A stretch of DNA of 64,000 nt, from positions 2,976,001-3,040,000 of the forward strand of contig NZ_JAFBBU010000001.1 of assembly GCF_016907385.1 (NCBI RefSeq), in the 5' to 3' direction. The notes beneath the pieces are model-generated. The model did not search any database, was not told the DNA's origin, and was given only the letters and a program-made list of their open reading frames with translations. The stretch is from Subtercola frigoramans. GTDB lineage: Bacteria; Actinomycetota; Actinomycetes; Actinomycetales; Microbacteriaceae. Shown piece by piece: positions 54,394 to 63,220 of this stretch. The translations under genes were made by a program, and so were the position numbers. The first letter of the stretch is position 1, and each line of letters opens with the position of its first letter.

Positions 54394-54440
54394 TGACGCG
54401 ACACGCCCTGTTCGAGCGGGGCAGAGGGCGTGTCTCGTCA
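54394..54440. repeat. Long inverted repeat downstream of the TetR gene
   Basis: Arms TGACGCGACACGCCCT (54394-54409) and 54425-54440 match at 15 of 16 positions around a 15-base loop. It lies after the stop of the - strand TetR gene and upstream of gltX; no T-run follows. A terminator or an extragenic palindrome are both possible. Confidence 0.6.
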
Positions 54441-54462
54441 GCTCGCGGATTGGACGGGCGCG

Positions 54463-55182
54463 TCAGAGGCCGCGTTCGACCATGTCGAGCAGGCGCACGG
54501 AGGCCTGGTCTACGAGGTCGTCGCTAAGGCCGCGCAGCGGCCCGTCGATCACGAGCATCCCGAGCCCGTGCACGGCAGACCACGCGTACAGCTCGGCATA
54601 TGCGCGGCGCTCCGGTGGCAGGATGCCCGCGGCCGACCAGGCATCGAGAGCCGCACCGAGGATCTGGAACGGAGTGCGGCCGGCGGCACCTGCTTTCGCG
54701 GGGTCGCCACTGTTGGCGAGGTGGTCGGGCACCGAGAACGCCGTGCGAAAGAGACCTGGCTCCTCGCGGGCGAACCGCAGGTAGCCGGTGCCGACGGCGC
54801 GCAGCAGCAATCGGGCTGCTGCGGCAGGTGCGGCGGCTGGATCGGGCGCGGGCTGGGCGGGTTGGGCGTGGGCCGCCGGCGCGACCGCGTCGGGCTCCCG
54901 CGTGCCGGTTGAGGGCTGCATTGCCGCGATCTCCGCCTCCATGCAGTCGGCGGCCATGCCCTGTGCGGCATCTGAGACCACTCGCAGCAGTGCCTGGCGA
55001 TCGGCGAAGTGCCGGTACGCCGCGTTCGGCGAGACTCCGGCGCGCCGGGTGGCCTCACGCAGCACGACGGCATCGGGGCCACCGGAGCGTGCCATGGCGA
55101 TCCCCGCTTCGACGAGCGCCTCGCGGAGGTCTCCATGTCGGTAGGTCGACCTCGCTGATGCAGCTGAAGGGGGCAGGCTCAT
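54463..55182 (-). CDS. TetR/AcrR-family regulator
   Basis: A 239-residue regulator. The N-terminal helix-turn-helix reads YRHGDLREALVEAGIAMA, VVLREATRRAGVSPNAAYRHFADRQALLRVV (about 14-71). A Pro/Ala-rich insert interrupts the ligand-binding domain near residues 92-122, and the C-terminal half (FRTAFSVPDHL, YAWSAVHGLGML) resembles the WHG-type TetR C-terminal domain. The target and ligand are unknown; the gene stands alone and the nearest divergent gene is the VOC protein at 55379. Confidence 0.88.
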   Translation of the reverse strand: MSLPPSAASARSTYRHGDLREALVEAGIAMARSGGPDAVVLREATRRAGVSPNAAYRHFADRQALLRVVSDAAQGMAADCMEAEIAAMQPSTGTREPDAVAPAAHAQPAQPAPDPAAAPAAAARLLLRAVGTGYLRFAREEPGLFRTAFSVPDHLANSGDPAKAGAAGRTPFQILGAALDAWSAAGILPPERRAYAELYAWSAVHGLGMLVIDGPLRGLSDDLVDQASVRLLDMVERGL

Positions 55183-55378
55183 CTTTCTGCACGCTCCCTC
55201 TGGACTTCAGGCCGCGCACGTGTGATCGTGAAGAGTGGCGCTGATGTGAACATCGTACACATTACCGCGGGAACGTCTCCGCGCCGCTGAATGCCGGGAG
55301 CCGAGCGGTCTCACTCCAGCTCCCTGTACTTCACGCACCAACCAGCACCACCCCGCACCACCAAGATCAGGAGCCCCC

Positions 55379-55765
55379 ATGTTCACCGCAGCACACGCAT
55401 TCAGCGGATTCTCCGTCACTGACGTCGCCGCCGCCCACACCTTCTACGGCGAGACGCTCGGGCTCGACGTGAGTCTCAACTCGATGGGATTCCTCGAATT
55501 GAACCTCGCCAGCGGCGCCAAGGTGCTCGCGTACGGAAAGCCGAATCACTCCCCCGCCTCGTTCACGATCCTGAACTTCCCCGTCGACGACATCGACTCC
55601 GCTGTGGATGACCTGATCTCTCGCGGTGTCGAAACGAAGATCTATTCCGACGACGAGTTCCCGACCGACTCCAAGGGCATCGCCCGCGGCAACGGCTACG
55701 GCCCCGACATTGCGTGGTTCCGCGACCCGGCAGGCAACGTGCTCGCCGTTATGCAGGCCAGCTAG
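55379..55765 (+). CDS. VOC (glyoxalase-like) family protein
   Basis: A 128-residue vicinal-oxygen-chelate protein with the beta-alpha-beta-beta-beta pattern: [26 protein letters not shown], a second half ending [19 protein letters not shown]. The Asp/Glu/His ligands of metal-binding members are not all present, so catalysis is uncertain. AGGAG lies six bases before ATG 55379. It diverges from the TetR gene, which may control it. The convergent metzincin gene ends six bases after its stop. Confidence 0.85.
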   Translation: MFTAAHAFSGFSVTDVAAAHTFYGETLGLDVSLNSMGFLELNLASGAKVLAYGKPNHSPASFTILNFPVDDIDSAVDDLISRGVETKIYSDDEFPTDSKGIARGNGYGPDIAWFRDPAGNVLAVMQAS

Positions 55766-55771
55766 AAGCTG

Positions 55772-56797
55772 CTATTTGGCGAGCTGCATTCCAAGTTTCG
55801 TACATGCATCGATTGCTGGTTTGATCGGTGGGTCACCTGGGTTGAGATCGATCAAGTTCACATCCTTGACTCCCCAAGGAAAGTCCAAGGTGCTGGACAT
55901 CACCGAGTTTTCCCGGTCGTCGAATGGTAGGTGCCCGAAGCCCAAAACGTGAAGGATCTCGTGTACCACAAGACGCTCTGACAAGTCTCCCGGACGCGTC
56001 GTCACCCAAACCTCGCCGTACTTGAAGTGCCTTAGCCCGTCGGGCGTAACATCGAATTCGCGCGGAACCGCCTCTCCCGCTTGCGTGTCTCCCATCCGTG
56101 CTGTTCCATCTTCGAAGGAGATCGTTGGCTTGTCGGTTCCGGTGGCGAGCTCGATCTTCGGAAGAGTGGTGCCCACCCTGGCCTCATCGTACGCAAGCAG
56201 ACCGCCGATGACCGTGGTTCGCTGTTCCGCCGTCAATCCCTCTTTCAGCGAGTAGGTGATGGTACCCGTCGCCCCGTCAGGCTTGGGAATCGGAGGGAGC
56301 CAATAGTAATAGGTCGAACTCCGGTTGTCGTCTTCGGTCCAACGAACCGGGTGCACCGGGCAGGCATCGGTGGAAATGACCGAATCCCTCGCCGCTACGG
56401 CCCGGGGTTTCGCACTCAACGATTTCTGGGCGTAGTCGACCAAAGGCCTCCAGCTGACCGGGTCGGTGTACAGTTCGCGAGCCTTCCGATACGCGTACCC
56501 GTCAGCGGCATAAGGATTCAACGAGCCGTAGCCCGAATAGTCGAAGCTGACCACCCGCGGCTCGGAGATGACCGTGTGTTCGGCATAGGAATAGTAGGTC
56601 GCTGTGGTCTCCCACCGACCGCTGTCAGTACAGACCTGCACAATCACTTGCGTGTCGGTACCGGCTCCCTGAAGCATCTGTGAGGCCTTCGGATCACACT
56701 CGGTGTCTTCATGAAAGCCCGCGAAAGCAGGCTGCGCCCAAGCAATACCGCAGAGCACAACCACCGCGACACCGCACGCCTCCGCCTCCGTGACCAA
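55772..56797 (-). CDS. Secreted metzincin-like metalloprotease, probable frameshift in the signal peptide
   Basis: A protease of about 341 residues. The zinc site HEILHVLGFGH (HExxHxxGxxH, near 277-287) and Met-turn-like SVMSS following it define a metzincin, possibly matrixin-like. In this frame the start is a TTG at 56797 giving a poor signal peptide with two Glu in the N-region. A second start, ATG 56838 with GGAACGGTGA upstream and overlapping the preceding gene's stop, encodes MFSRKTVVAADNSRWSRRRRR in another frame, exactly the basic N-region that this hydrophobic stretch (GVAVVVLCGIAWAQPAFA) lacks. A one-base slip near 56775-56785, in a CGG-AGG run, would join them. Confidence 0.75.
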   Translation of the reverse strand: MVTEAEACGVAVVVLCGIAWAQPAFAGFHEDTECDPKASQMLQGAGTDTQVIVQVCTDSGRWETTATYYSYAEHTVISEPRVVSFDYSGYGSLNPYAADGYAYRKARELYTDPVSWRPLVDYAQKSLSAKPRAVAARDSVISTDACPVHPVRWTEDDNRSSTYYYWLPPIPKPDGATGTITYSLKEGLTAEQRTTVIGGLLAYDEARVGTTLPKIELATGTDKPTISFEDGTARMGDTQAGEAVPREFDVTPDGLRHFKYGEVWVTTRPGDLSERLVVHEILHVLGFGHLPFDDRENSVMSSTLDFPWGVKDVNLIDLNPGDPPIKPAIDACTKLGMQLAK

Positions 56798-56827
56798 CGC
56801 GAATTGTCAGCTGCCACAACAGTTTTC

Positions 56828-59548
56828 CTACTGAACATGAATCGTCACCGTTCCGATATTTGACTCCGAATGGGCATCAGGCCCGTACGCCCTGTAACGG
56901 AAAATTGCATCCCCGGTGAATCCCGGAGGCGGTGAATAGACGAAAGATCCCGTTCGGTCATCGATCTTCACCGTGCCGTGGTCCGGTGGGTTTCCCTCAT
57001 CGAGGTGCCATTCGGAGTTCTTTGTCGGGAAGATGTCGTTCGATAGAAGCCCGTGCGCAGCATCCACAACGAAGTCCTCGCCAGCCCGAGCAGCGTAGGC
57101 ATCGTCGAGCGCGAGCGCAGGCGAGCCGACAGTGACGGCGATGAAGGTAGGAAGGCTTGCGCGCCCAGCGGCATCTGCTGCCGTGACTTCGAGCGTCTCG
57201 TGCCCACGGTAAGAGGAATCCGGAGTGTAGGTCAGGACGCCACTTGCCGTCGCAGAGACGACTCCGTGAGGCGCGACCGCGCTGATGGTCGCCGACTCCG
57301 ACAGGCATTGCACTCCGCGGAGCGCGGTTACCAGGCCAGCGATGACTACAGGGGGTTGATCGGTGATGCCAGCGCAGACGGGCGCACTCGGCCGCACGAT
57401 GAGATTCGTGAACCCGGTCGCACCGTTCGCCTCCGCTGTGACTCTCGCCTTTGTCGGCGCGCCCGTGTCCACTTCAGTGGTGGTCAACGCGAACTCGGCA
57501 ACGTCGCCAGCCGACACATGCGCATTCGTGAAAGTCAGCGTGCCGGCAACGTCATCATTCGCGCGAGCCCAGCCGGAAGGGATGCTCGGCACAGCATCGA
57601 TCGAGAGGTGATCCACGTCCAATTCGACGACGGCCGACCCCGAAGTGTGTGCAGTGACGGTGAGCTGATACGTCGTTCCGCTGGTGCCTGCGCGAACGGA
57701 CTCTGTCGAGAACCGACCGGCCGTTGAGAGGAGTGAAGGCTTCTCCTTGAGCGAGGGCAATGGCTTGGTACGAGTGTTGTAGTCGACCGGTTCGGTCTGT
57801 CTGGCAGCCAGGGACTCAGTGGCAGCCGCGCCTGGGTGGAGGTGCGAGGCGAAGCTGTTGATATCCGTCTTGAACAAGCGGACCGTGGTCGGCGTCGAAC
57901 CGGGGAATCCCCCGTCGAGATAATGTGGCACCCACATGGCTCCGGCGGCCGCAACGTCATCCTTCCAGCGAGGCTTTGGTGCTGGGTTGAAATCGAGATC
58001 ACCCGCGAGAACTTTGCGTGTGGAATCCCAACCACGGAGATCATCCGCGATGGAGCCGAAGACGACAGTCTGCCCGTCTGCTGTGACAGGCGTGGTGCCG
58101 TCGGCGATGGAATCGCCGGCCCCCGTATCTGAATGCAAGGCATAAGCGACGCCCAAACCGTCGGTACTGAAGTCGTCAAGGTTCTTGCGCATCGACACGG
58201 GCTGGACCGACTGCGGCCGCCCCTCGGGCGACAACCCCACCGAATAGACATCGAGAGCGTCATTGTCATCCGCGAAGGTCTGACACCCGCTGCAGTCGCC
58301 CGTGATGGAAAGGAGCGGGTTGATCGACGTCACAACCACACTCGCGCCGTTACCAGCGATCGATGCCGCGATCGACCCTCCGAAAGCCTCCTTCCATTGC
58401 CGCGTTCGGTGCGTCGATTGAGCCTTAGCTGCTATCTCGTCGTCCGACGGAGACGCTGAGTCATCGAGGAGGAGCGATACGCGATGCGTGTGGCCGGACG
58501 TCAGGTCGCGCACGTAGGCGTCGAGCATCTGACTGGTCTTCGGAATATCTCCCGACTCGACCAGGTCGAACGCACCTGACATGAACGCAACCCGAGAGCC
58601 GTCTGCCGAGATGCTTGGGCGTGATGAGTCGCCGTCAGCGGGTGTCGCCGCGCCTGCTGCATTTGAGACCAGTGCTGCCGTTGCGGCAACGCGATCGTAT
58701 CGAAAGACCTGTGATGGCTTGGGCTTGTCACTTCCCGGGACGCCGGTCTTGCCACTTTCGGCAGTTGCCGTACCCGAACCAGAGGTGAAAGCGATGTACC
58801 GACCGTCTGCGGAAATCGACGGCTGGCGGCCCTCGTGCACGCTGGTTACGTCGCCAGATTCGGCGTCGTAGATCTCGATCGTTGGCGCTCCGGTGAAGTC
58901 GGCCCCACGGTTGTTGACACCCGGCACGGTGGACACGAATGCGACATGGCGACCGTCTGCAGTGATCACAGGCGACGCGTTCTCGCCAGGTTCGACGTTG
59001 GACGGTGCGGCCAGCGTCTCGACCTCCGGCGCATGTCGCGAGGTCACAAGTCGAGCAACGGTCTCGTTCATGTCGCGATACGCGATCTGTGCGCCTTCAG
59101 TCGGACCTGGGTCGGTTGCGAAAACATCCCGATCGGTGGTCATGAACGTGACGAAGCGGCCGTCGCCAGAGATGGATGCAGAGAACGACGAACCTGTGTG
59201 GGTTGAATCGCGCGCGCGCGTGGACACAAGATCGACCGCGCCCGTCACGGTGTTCTTGCGGTAGACGTGTCGGTCGTCGCCCTCCGCGTCCGGGGTGAGC
59301 TTTGCGGTGGATTCGAACACCGTGAACGTGCCATCGCCCGAGACAGACACCGTAGTGCCGGATTCGACAAGCGAGGGGCCCGAGTTCTCCCAGACGTTGC
59401 GAGGAACGTAATAGTCCGAATGCGGGCTCGCGAATGCCAGTGGTGCGAAAGCGACGATGGCTGAACAAACGAACGCGGTGCCGATGATGGCACGAGCGAG
59501 AGGTCGTATTCGGGCAGGAGAGTGACTGGGGGAAGGAGCGGGTTTCAT
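56828..59548 (-). CDS. Secreted beta-propeller (PD40/TolB-like) protein with Ig/cadherin-like C-terminal domains
   Basis: A 906-residue secreted protein. Signal peptide about 1-40 (cleavage near AFA|SP). A run of PD40-type propeller blades follows, each with SADGR/SGDGRFVxF-like signatures (for example SISGDGRFVTFM, ITADGRHVAFVS, SISADGRYIAFTS). The last third is beta-sandwich: DUF11-like strands around 590-690, then Ig/cadherin-like repeats (LTYTPDSSYRGHETLEVTA, GSFVYSPPPGFTGDAIFRY). The stop overlaps the start region of the metzincin gene, so the two are coupled in one operon. Role is unknown; an exported binding or scaffold protein is plausible. Confidence 0.85.
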   Translation of the reverse strand: MKPAPSPSHSPARIRPLARAIIGTAFVCSAIVAFAPLAFASPHSDYYVPRNVWENSGPSLVESGTTVSVSGDGTFTVFESTAKLTPDAEGDDRHVYRKNTVTGAVDLVSTRARDSTHTGSSFSASISGDGRFVTFMTTDRDVFATDPGPTEGAQIAYRDMNETVARLVTSRHAPEVETLAAPSNVEPGENASPVITADGRHVAFVSTVPGVNNRGADFTGAPTIEIYDAESGDVTSVHEGRQPSISADGRYIAFTSGSGTATAESGKTGVPGSDKPKPSQVFRYDRVAATAALVSNAAGAATPADGDSSRPSISADGSRVAFMSGAFDLVESGDIPKTSQMLDAYVRDLTSGHTHRVSLLLDDSASPSDDEIAAKAQSTHRTRQWKEAFGGSIAASIAGNGASVVVTSINPLLSITGDCSGCQTFADDNDALDVYSVGLSPEGRPQSVQPVSMRKNLDDFSTDGLGVAYALHSDTGAGDSIADGTTPVTADGQTVVFGSIADDLRGWDSTRKVLAGDLDFNPAPKPRWKDDVAAAGAMWVPHYLDGGFPGSTPTTVRLFKTDINSFASHLHPGAAATESLAARQTEPVDYNTRTKPLPSLKEKPSLLSTAGRFSTESVRAGTSGTTYQLTVTAHTSGSAVVELDVDHLSIDAVPSIPSGWARANDDVAGTLTFTNAHVSAGDVAEFALTTTEVDTGAPTKARVTAEANGATGFTNLIVRPSAPVCAGITDQPPVVIAGLVTALRGVQCLSESATISAVAPHGVVSATASGVLTYTPDSSYRGHETLEVTAADAAGRASLPTFIAVTVGSPALALDDAYAARAGEDFVVDAAHGLLSNDIFPTKNSEWHLDEGNPPDHGTVKIDDRTGSFVYSPPPGFTGDAIFRYRAYGPDAHSESNIGTVTIHVQ

Positions 59549-59675
59549 CACAGACTTTCGACGGCGGACGCACTATGCGTTCCACCAGAGAGAGTCTCTA
59601 GAGGTCAATCCATTACGGCGCATGCCCAAAGAAGACTCACGCTGCAGTTCCAGCCCTCGGAGCGGCTACCCCTCC

Positions 59676-60680
59676 TCAGCCGGCGAGCGCCGCTCCTACC
59701 GCTCCGATCTCCTCAGTGTCGAGCTCGGGCGCAGCGAGGGCAGCAACATTCTGCTCGAGCTGCTCGACCGAGCTCGCGCCGATGATGGCAGAAGTGACGG
59801 GCGAGGTCTCGCCCTGCTGCCGCAGCACCCAGAGCAGGGCGAGCTGGGCGAGGGTCTGGCCCCGGGCATCCGCGATCTCGTTCAGCGCGCGGGCCTTGCT
59901 GAGGTAACTCTGCACCTTTTCAGGGGTGAGGAAGTGCCCCACCGCTGCTCGCGACGACTCGGGAATGTTGCCGTCGAGGTAGCGGCCCGTGAGCAACCCC
60001 TGCTCGAGCGGAGAGAACACGATCGCGCCGATGCCTTCAGCACGCACGGTGTCGAGCAGGCCAGACTCTTCGGGGCGGCGGTCGAGCATCGAGTACCGGG
60101 GCTGGTGGATCAGCAGCGGCACCTTGTGCTCGGCGAGGGCAGCCTTGGCTGCGAGGGTCTGCTCGGGCGAATAGTTCGACACCCCGACATAGAGAGCCTT
60201 GCCCTGGTGCACGGCCGTGGCGAGCGCACCCATGGTCTCTTCGATGGGGGTCACTGGGTCGGGCCGGTGGGAGTAGAAGATATCGACGTAGTCGAGACCG
60301 AGGCGGCCGAGGCTCTGGTCGAGTGACGAGAGAACATACTTGCGTGAGCCGAAGTCGCCATAGGGGCCCGGCCACATGTCGTAACCGGCCTTCGACGAGA
60401 TGATGAGCTCGTCGCGGTACGACTTCAGGTCTTCGGCGAACAGATGGCCGAAGTTCGCCTCTGCCGAACCGTAGGGCGGCCCGTAGTTGTTCGCGAGGTC
60501 GAAGTGGGTGATTCCGAGGTCGAATGCCCGGCGCACGATGGCGCGCTGCACGTCGAGCGGCTTGGTGTGGCCGAAGTTGTGCCAGAGCCCGAGCGAGAGC
60601 GCCGGGAGCTTGAGACCGCTGCGGCCAACCCTGCGGTACTGCATGTCGTCGTAACGGGTGGGGTCTGCCAGGTAGGTCAT
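59676..60680 (-). CDS. Aldo-keto reductase, AKR14/YghZ-like
   Basis: A 334-residue NADPH-dependent reductase close to L-glyceraldehyde 3-phosphate reductase (YghZ/Gpr). It shows DLANNYGPPYGSAE (catalytic Tyr), DELIISSKAGYDMWPGPYGDFGSRKYV (catalytic Lys and the AKR14-type WPGPYG insert) and LDYVDIFYSHRPDPVTP. YghZ-type enzymes reduce methylglyoxal and aldehydes. Alone on the minus strand; start at ATG 60680 with GAAAGCAGAAGCG upstream. Confidence 0.93.
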   Translation of the reverse strand: MTYLADPTRYDDMQYRRVGRSGLKLPALSLGLWHNFGHTKPLDVQRAIVRRAFDLGITHFDLANNYGPPYGSAEANFGHLFAEDLKSYRDELIISSKAGYDMWPGPYGDFGSRKYVLSSLDQSLGRLGLDYVDIFYSHRPDPVTPIEETMGALATAVHQGKALYVGVSNYSPEQTLAAKAALAEHKVPLLIHQPRYSMLDRRPEESGLLDTVRAEGIGAIVFSPLEQGLLTGRYLDGNIPESSRAAVGHFLTPEKVQSYLSKARALNEIADARGQTLAQLALLWVLRQQGETSPVTSAIIGASSVEQLEQNVAALAAPELDTEEIGAVGAALAG

Positions 60681-60840
60681 GGAGCGCTTCTGCTTTCGGA
60701 AGAGTTGGTGGAGCCCAGCGTACTGATGCCACCGGCACGAGCGGATGCCCGACCGAAGCTGTTCGAAAAGAGTTCAGTTCAGTCGGCTGTGAGGGAGAAG
60801 CTGAGCGCAAACGCGGGGGTGTGAACTCGAATGGCAAGGG

Positions 60841-61611
60841 TTAACGCACGGGGTTCGACAGTGTGCCGATTCCCGCAACGGTGACGTCGACAACCTGGCC
60901 GCTGATGATCGGCCCGACCCCTGCGGGAGTTCCGGTGAGGATCACGTCGCCCGGCAGCAGCGTGAACACGCGCGACACGAAGGCCACGATCTCGGGGATG
61001 CCGAAGATCATGTCTGCTGTGGTGCCCTGCTGCTTCACAACTCCGTCGACGCGGGCTTCGATCCGAGCATCCGTGAAGTCGAATTCGGTCTCGATCACCG
61101 GGCCGAGGGGGCAGAACGTGTCATAGCTCTTCGCCCTGGCCCACTGGCCGTCGAGCTTCTGGATGTCGCGCGCCGTCACGTCGTTCGCCACCGTGTACCC
61201 GAACACCACCGAGGCGTAGTCTTCGGCGCGCACGTTCTTGGCCACGCTGCCGATCACAATCGCGAGTTCCGCCTCGTGCTCGACCTGCTTGCTGTCGGGC
61301 GGCAGCACGATCGCATCGCCGGTACCGATCACCGAGGTGTTGGGCTTCAGAAAGATGATCGGATGATCGGGCACCTCCCCGCCCATCTCTTTGGCGTGGT
61401 CCGCGTAGTTCTTGCCCACGGCGACCACCTTCGACCTCGGGATGACCGGGGCCAGGAGTTTCACGCCCGCAAGCGGCACCCGCTCCCCCGTGGTCTCGAA
61501 CCCCTGGAACATCGGGTCGCCGACGAGCACCACGAGGTCGTCGCCGTCGGGGCCGCTGTCGAGGATGCCGTACCGCGGGTCGTCGCCCGCACTGAATCGC
61601 ACAATCTTCAC
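60841..61611 (-). CDS. Fumarylacetoacetate hydrolase family protein
   Basis: A 256-residue FAH-fold enzyme. The metal-binding core has VAVGKNYADHAKEMG, VEHEAELAIVIG (Glu-x-Glu pair) and VANDVTARDIQKLDGQWARAKSYDTFCPLGP. Such enzymes hydrolyse C-C bonds or decarboxylate 2-oxo acids; the substrate here is not clear. Its 5' end faces the ilvE 3' end across the 49-bp repeat array. This FAH-ilvE-leuB order is common in Microbacteriaceae (from knowledge, not checked). Confidence 0.9.
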   Translation of the reverse strand: MKIVRFSAGDDPRYGILDSGPDGDDLVVLVGDPMFQGFETTGERVPLAGVKLLAPVIPRSKVVAVGKNYADHAKEMGGEVPDHPIIFLKPNTSVIGTGDAIVLPPDSKQVEHEAELAIVIGSVAKNVRAEDYASVVFGYTVANDVTARDIQKLDGQWARAKSYDTFCPLGPVIETEFDFTDARIEARVDGVVKQQGTTADMIFGIPEIVAFVSRVFTLLPGDVILTGTPAGVGPIISGQVVDVTVAGIGTLSNPVR

Positions 61612-61751
61612 CCGTTCAGCCTATCCCCGTGCATCCACCGGGGACTTCGGGCGGAGCTGAGCTAACATACGCCTCCCTGCGCGCCCATAGCGCCCCTGCT
61701 CCGCCCCAAGTACTGGGTGACCCAGAGGAGGCGAGCCCTGCGCGGGCCAGC

Positions 61752-61998
61752 AACGCGCCGCGCTTGGAGCGAGCGCCCGTTCAGGGCGCCCGCCGCGCGA
61801 GACGCGCCCCACTTAGAGCGAACGCCCATTCAAGGCGCCCGCCGCGCGAGACGCGCCGCGCTTAGAGCGAGCGCCCGTTCAGGGCGCCCGCCGCGCGAGA
61901 CGCGCCCCACTTAGAGCGAACGCCCATTCAAGGCGCCCGCCGCGCGAGACGCGCCGCGCTTAGAGCGAGCGCCCGTTCAGGGCGCCCGCCGCGCTCGC
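61752..61998. repeat. Five-copy 49-bp tandem repeat with alternating unit types
   Basis: Copies at 61752-61800, 61801-61849, 61850-61898, 61899-61947 and 61948 to about 61995. Two variants alternate A-B-A-B-A: A contains GCGCCCGTTCAGGGCGC (perfect 6-bp hairpin), B has ACGCCCATTCAAGGCGC at the same place. B copies also have CCCCAC where A has CCGCGC. The second-order period is 98 bases. The array fills the gap between the FAH gene (5' end 61611) and the ilvE stop (61999), so any transcript of this region ends or starts within it. The rest of the 387-base gap holds no gene. Confidence 0.95.
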
Positions 61999-63138
61999 TT
62001 ATGTGTCGAGCCGCGTCAGCCAGCCGTGGCGATCGGGGATGCGGCCGTACTGGATGTCGGTGAGCTCCTGGCGCAGCGACATCGTCAGCTCGCCTGCCGG
62101 AGCCCCAGCGGTGCCGAGAGCGAAGTCGTCGGCGAGCAGCTGCGCGACGGGCGCGATCACCGCTGCCGTACCGCAGGCGAACACCTCGACGATGTCGCCC
62201 GACGCCGAGCCAGCCTTCCACTCCTCGATCTCGACCTGTCGGATCTCGACGGTGTGGCCACGATCCCGCGCGAGCTGCATGATGCTGTCACGCGTGATGC
62301 CCTCGAGGATGCTCGACGACGCAGGCGTGACGAGCGTGCCGTCTTTGTAGACGAGAAAGAGGTTCATTCCGCCGAGCTCTTCGAGGTACTTGCCCTCCTG
62401 CGAGTCGAGAAAGAGAACCTGGGCGCAGCCCTTCTCGTACGCGAGTTCCTGAGGCAGCAGCGAGGAGGCGTAGTTGCCGCCGGTCTTCGCCGCACCCATT
62501 CCCCCGCGACCGGCACGGTTGAACTCCTTCGACAGCCAGATGTTCACGGGGGCAACTCCCCCGGTGAAGTAGGTGCCCGCCGGGCTCGCGATCACGTAGA
62601 AGCCGACCTTGCGAGCTGCACGCACGCCGAGAAAGCTCTCGGTGGCGAACATGAACGGCCGGAGGTACAGGCTGGTCTCCGGGGCATCGGGAACCCACGA
62701 GCCGTCGACGGCCACGAGCTGCTTGAGCGACTCGACGAAGTCCGCGGTGGAGAGCTGGGGCAGCGCGAGCCGGGCCGCAGACCGCTGCAGCCGTGCCGCA
62801 TTCGCCTCGGGCCGGAAGGTGTGGATCGACCCGTCGGCGTGGCGGTAGGCCTTCAGCCCCTCGAAGATCTCCTGCGCGTAGTGCAGCACCGAGGCCGCAG
62901 GGTCGAGCGAGATCGGCCCGTAGGGGATCACCTCGGCGTTGTGCCAGCCGTCTTCGATGGTCCATTCGATCGACACCATGTGGTCGGTGAAGTGCTTGCC
63001 GAAGCCGGGGTCGGCAAGGATGGCCTCGCGCTCGGCTTCTGCCCGGGCATCCGTCGACGGAGTCAGCTGGAAGGCGAGCGGGAATTCGGTTGCCGATTCG
63101 CCGGCTGTGGGGGCTGGTGTCGAAGCGGTGGTCGTCAT
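61999..63138 (-). CDS. ilvE: Branched-chain amino acid aminotransferase
   Basis: A 379-residue PLP enzyme of fold type IV. The PLP Lys218 lies in GMGAAKTGGNYASSLL, with the preceding SPAGTYFTGG and later FLDSQEGKYLEELGGMN and LEGITRDSIMQLARD as in BCATs. It performs the last step of Leu, Ile and Val synthesis. GAGG about nine bases before ATG 63138 sets the start. It follows leuB by 82 bases and is likely in the same operon. The stop codon lies against the edge of the tandem repeat. Confidence 0.96.
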   Translation of the reverse strand: MTTTASTPAPTAGESATEFPLAFQLTPSTDARAEAEREAILADPGFGKHFTDHMVSIEWTIEDGWHNAEVIPYGPISLDPAASVLHYAQEIFEGLKAYRHADGSIHTFRPEANAARLQRSAARLALPQLSTADFVESLKQLVAVDGSWVPDAPETSLYLRPFMFATESFLGVRAARKVGFYVIASPAGTYFTGGVAPVNIWLSKEFNRAGRGGMGAAKTGGNYASSLLPQELAYEKGCAQVLFLDSQEGKYLEELGGMNLFLVYKDGTLVTPASSSILEGITRDSIMQLARDRGHTVEIRQVEIEEWKAGSASGDIVEVFACGTAAVIAPVAQLLADDFALGTAGAPAGELTMSLRQELTDIQYGRIPDRHGWLTRLDT

Positions 63139-63220
63139 GGAGTGTGTCCTCAGGTCAGGAGATGGAGTTCGAGGGGTGGTGCAGCGCCGGTAGGGCTGGC
63201 TGGGTGTGCGCCGATCAGGG

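Noticed and set aside
61752..61998. Possible CRISPR array
   Set aside because: The 49-base units are contiguous with no spacers and there are no cas genes in the window.
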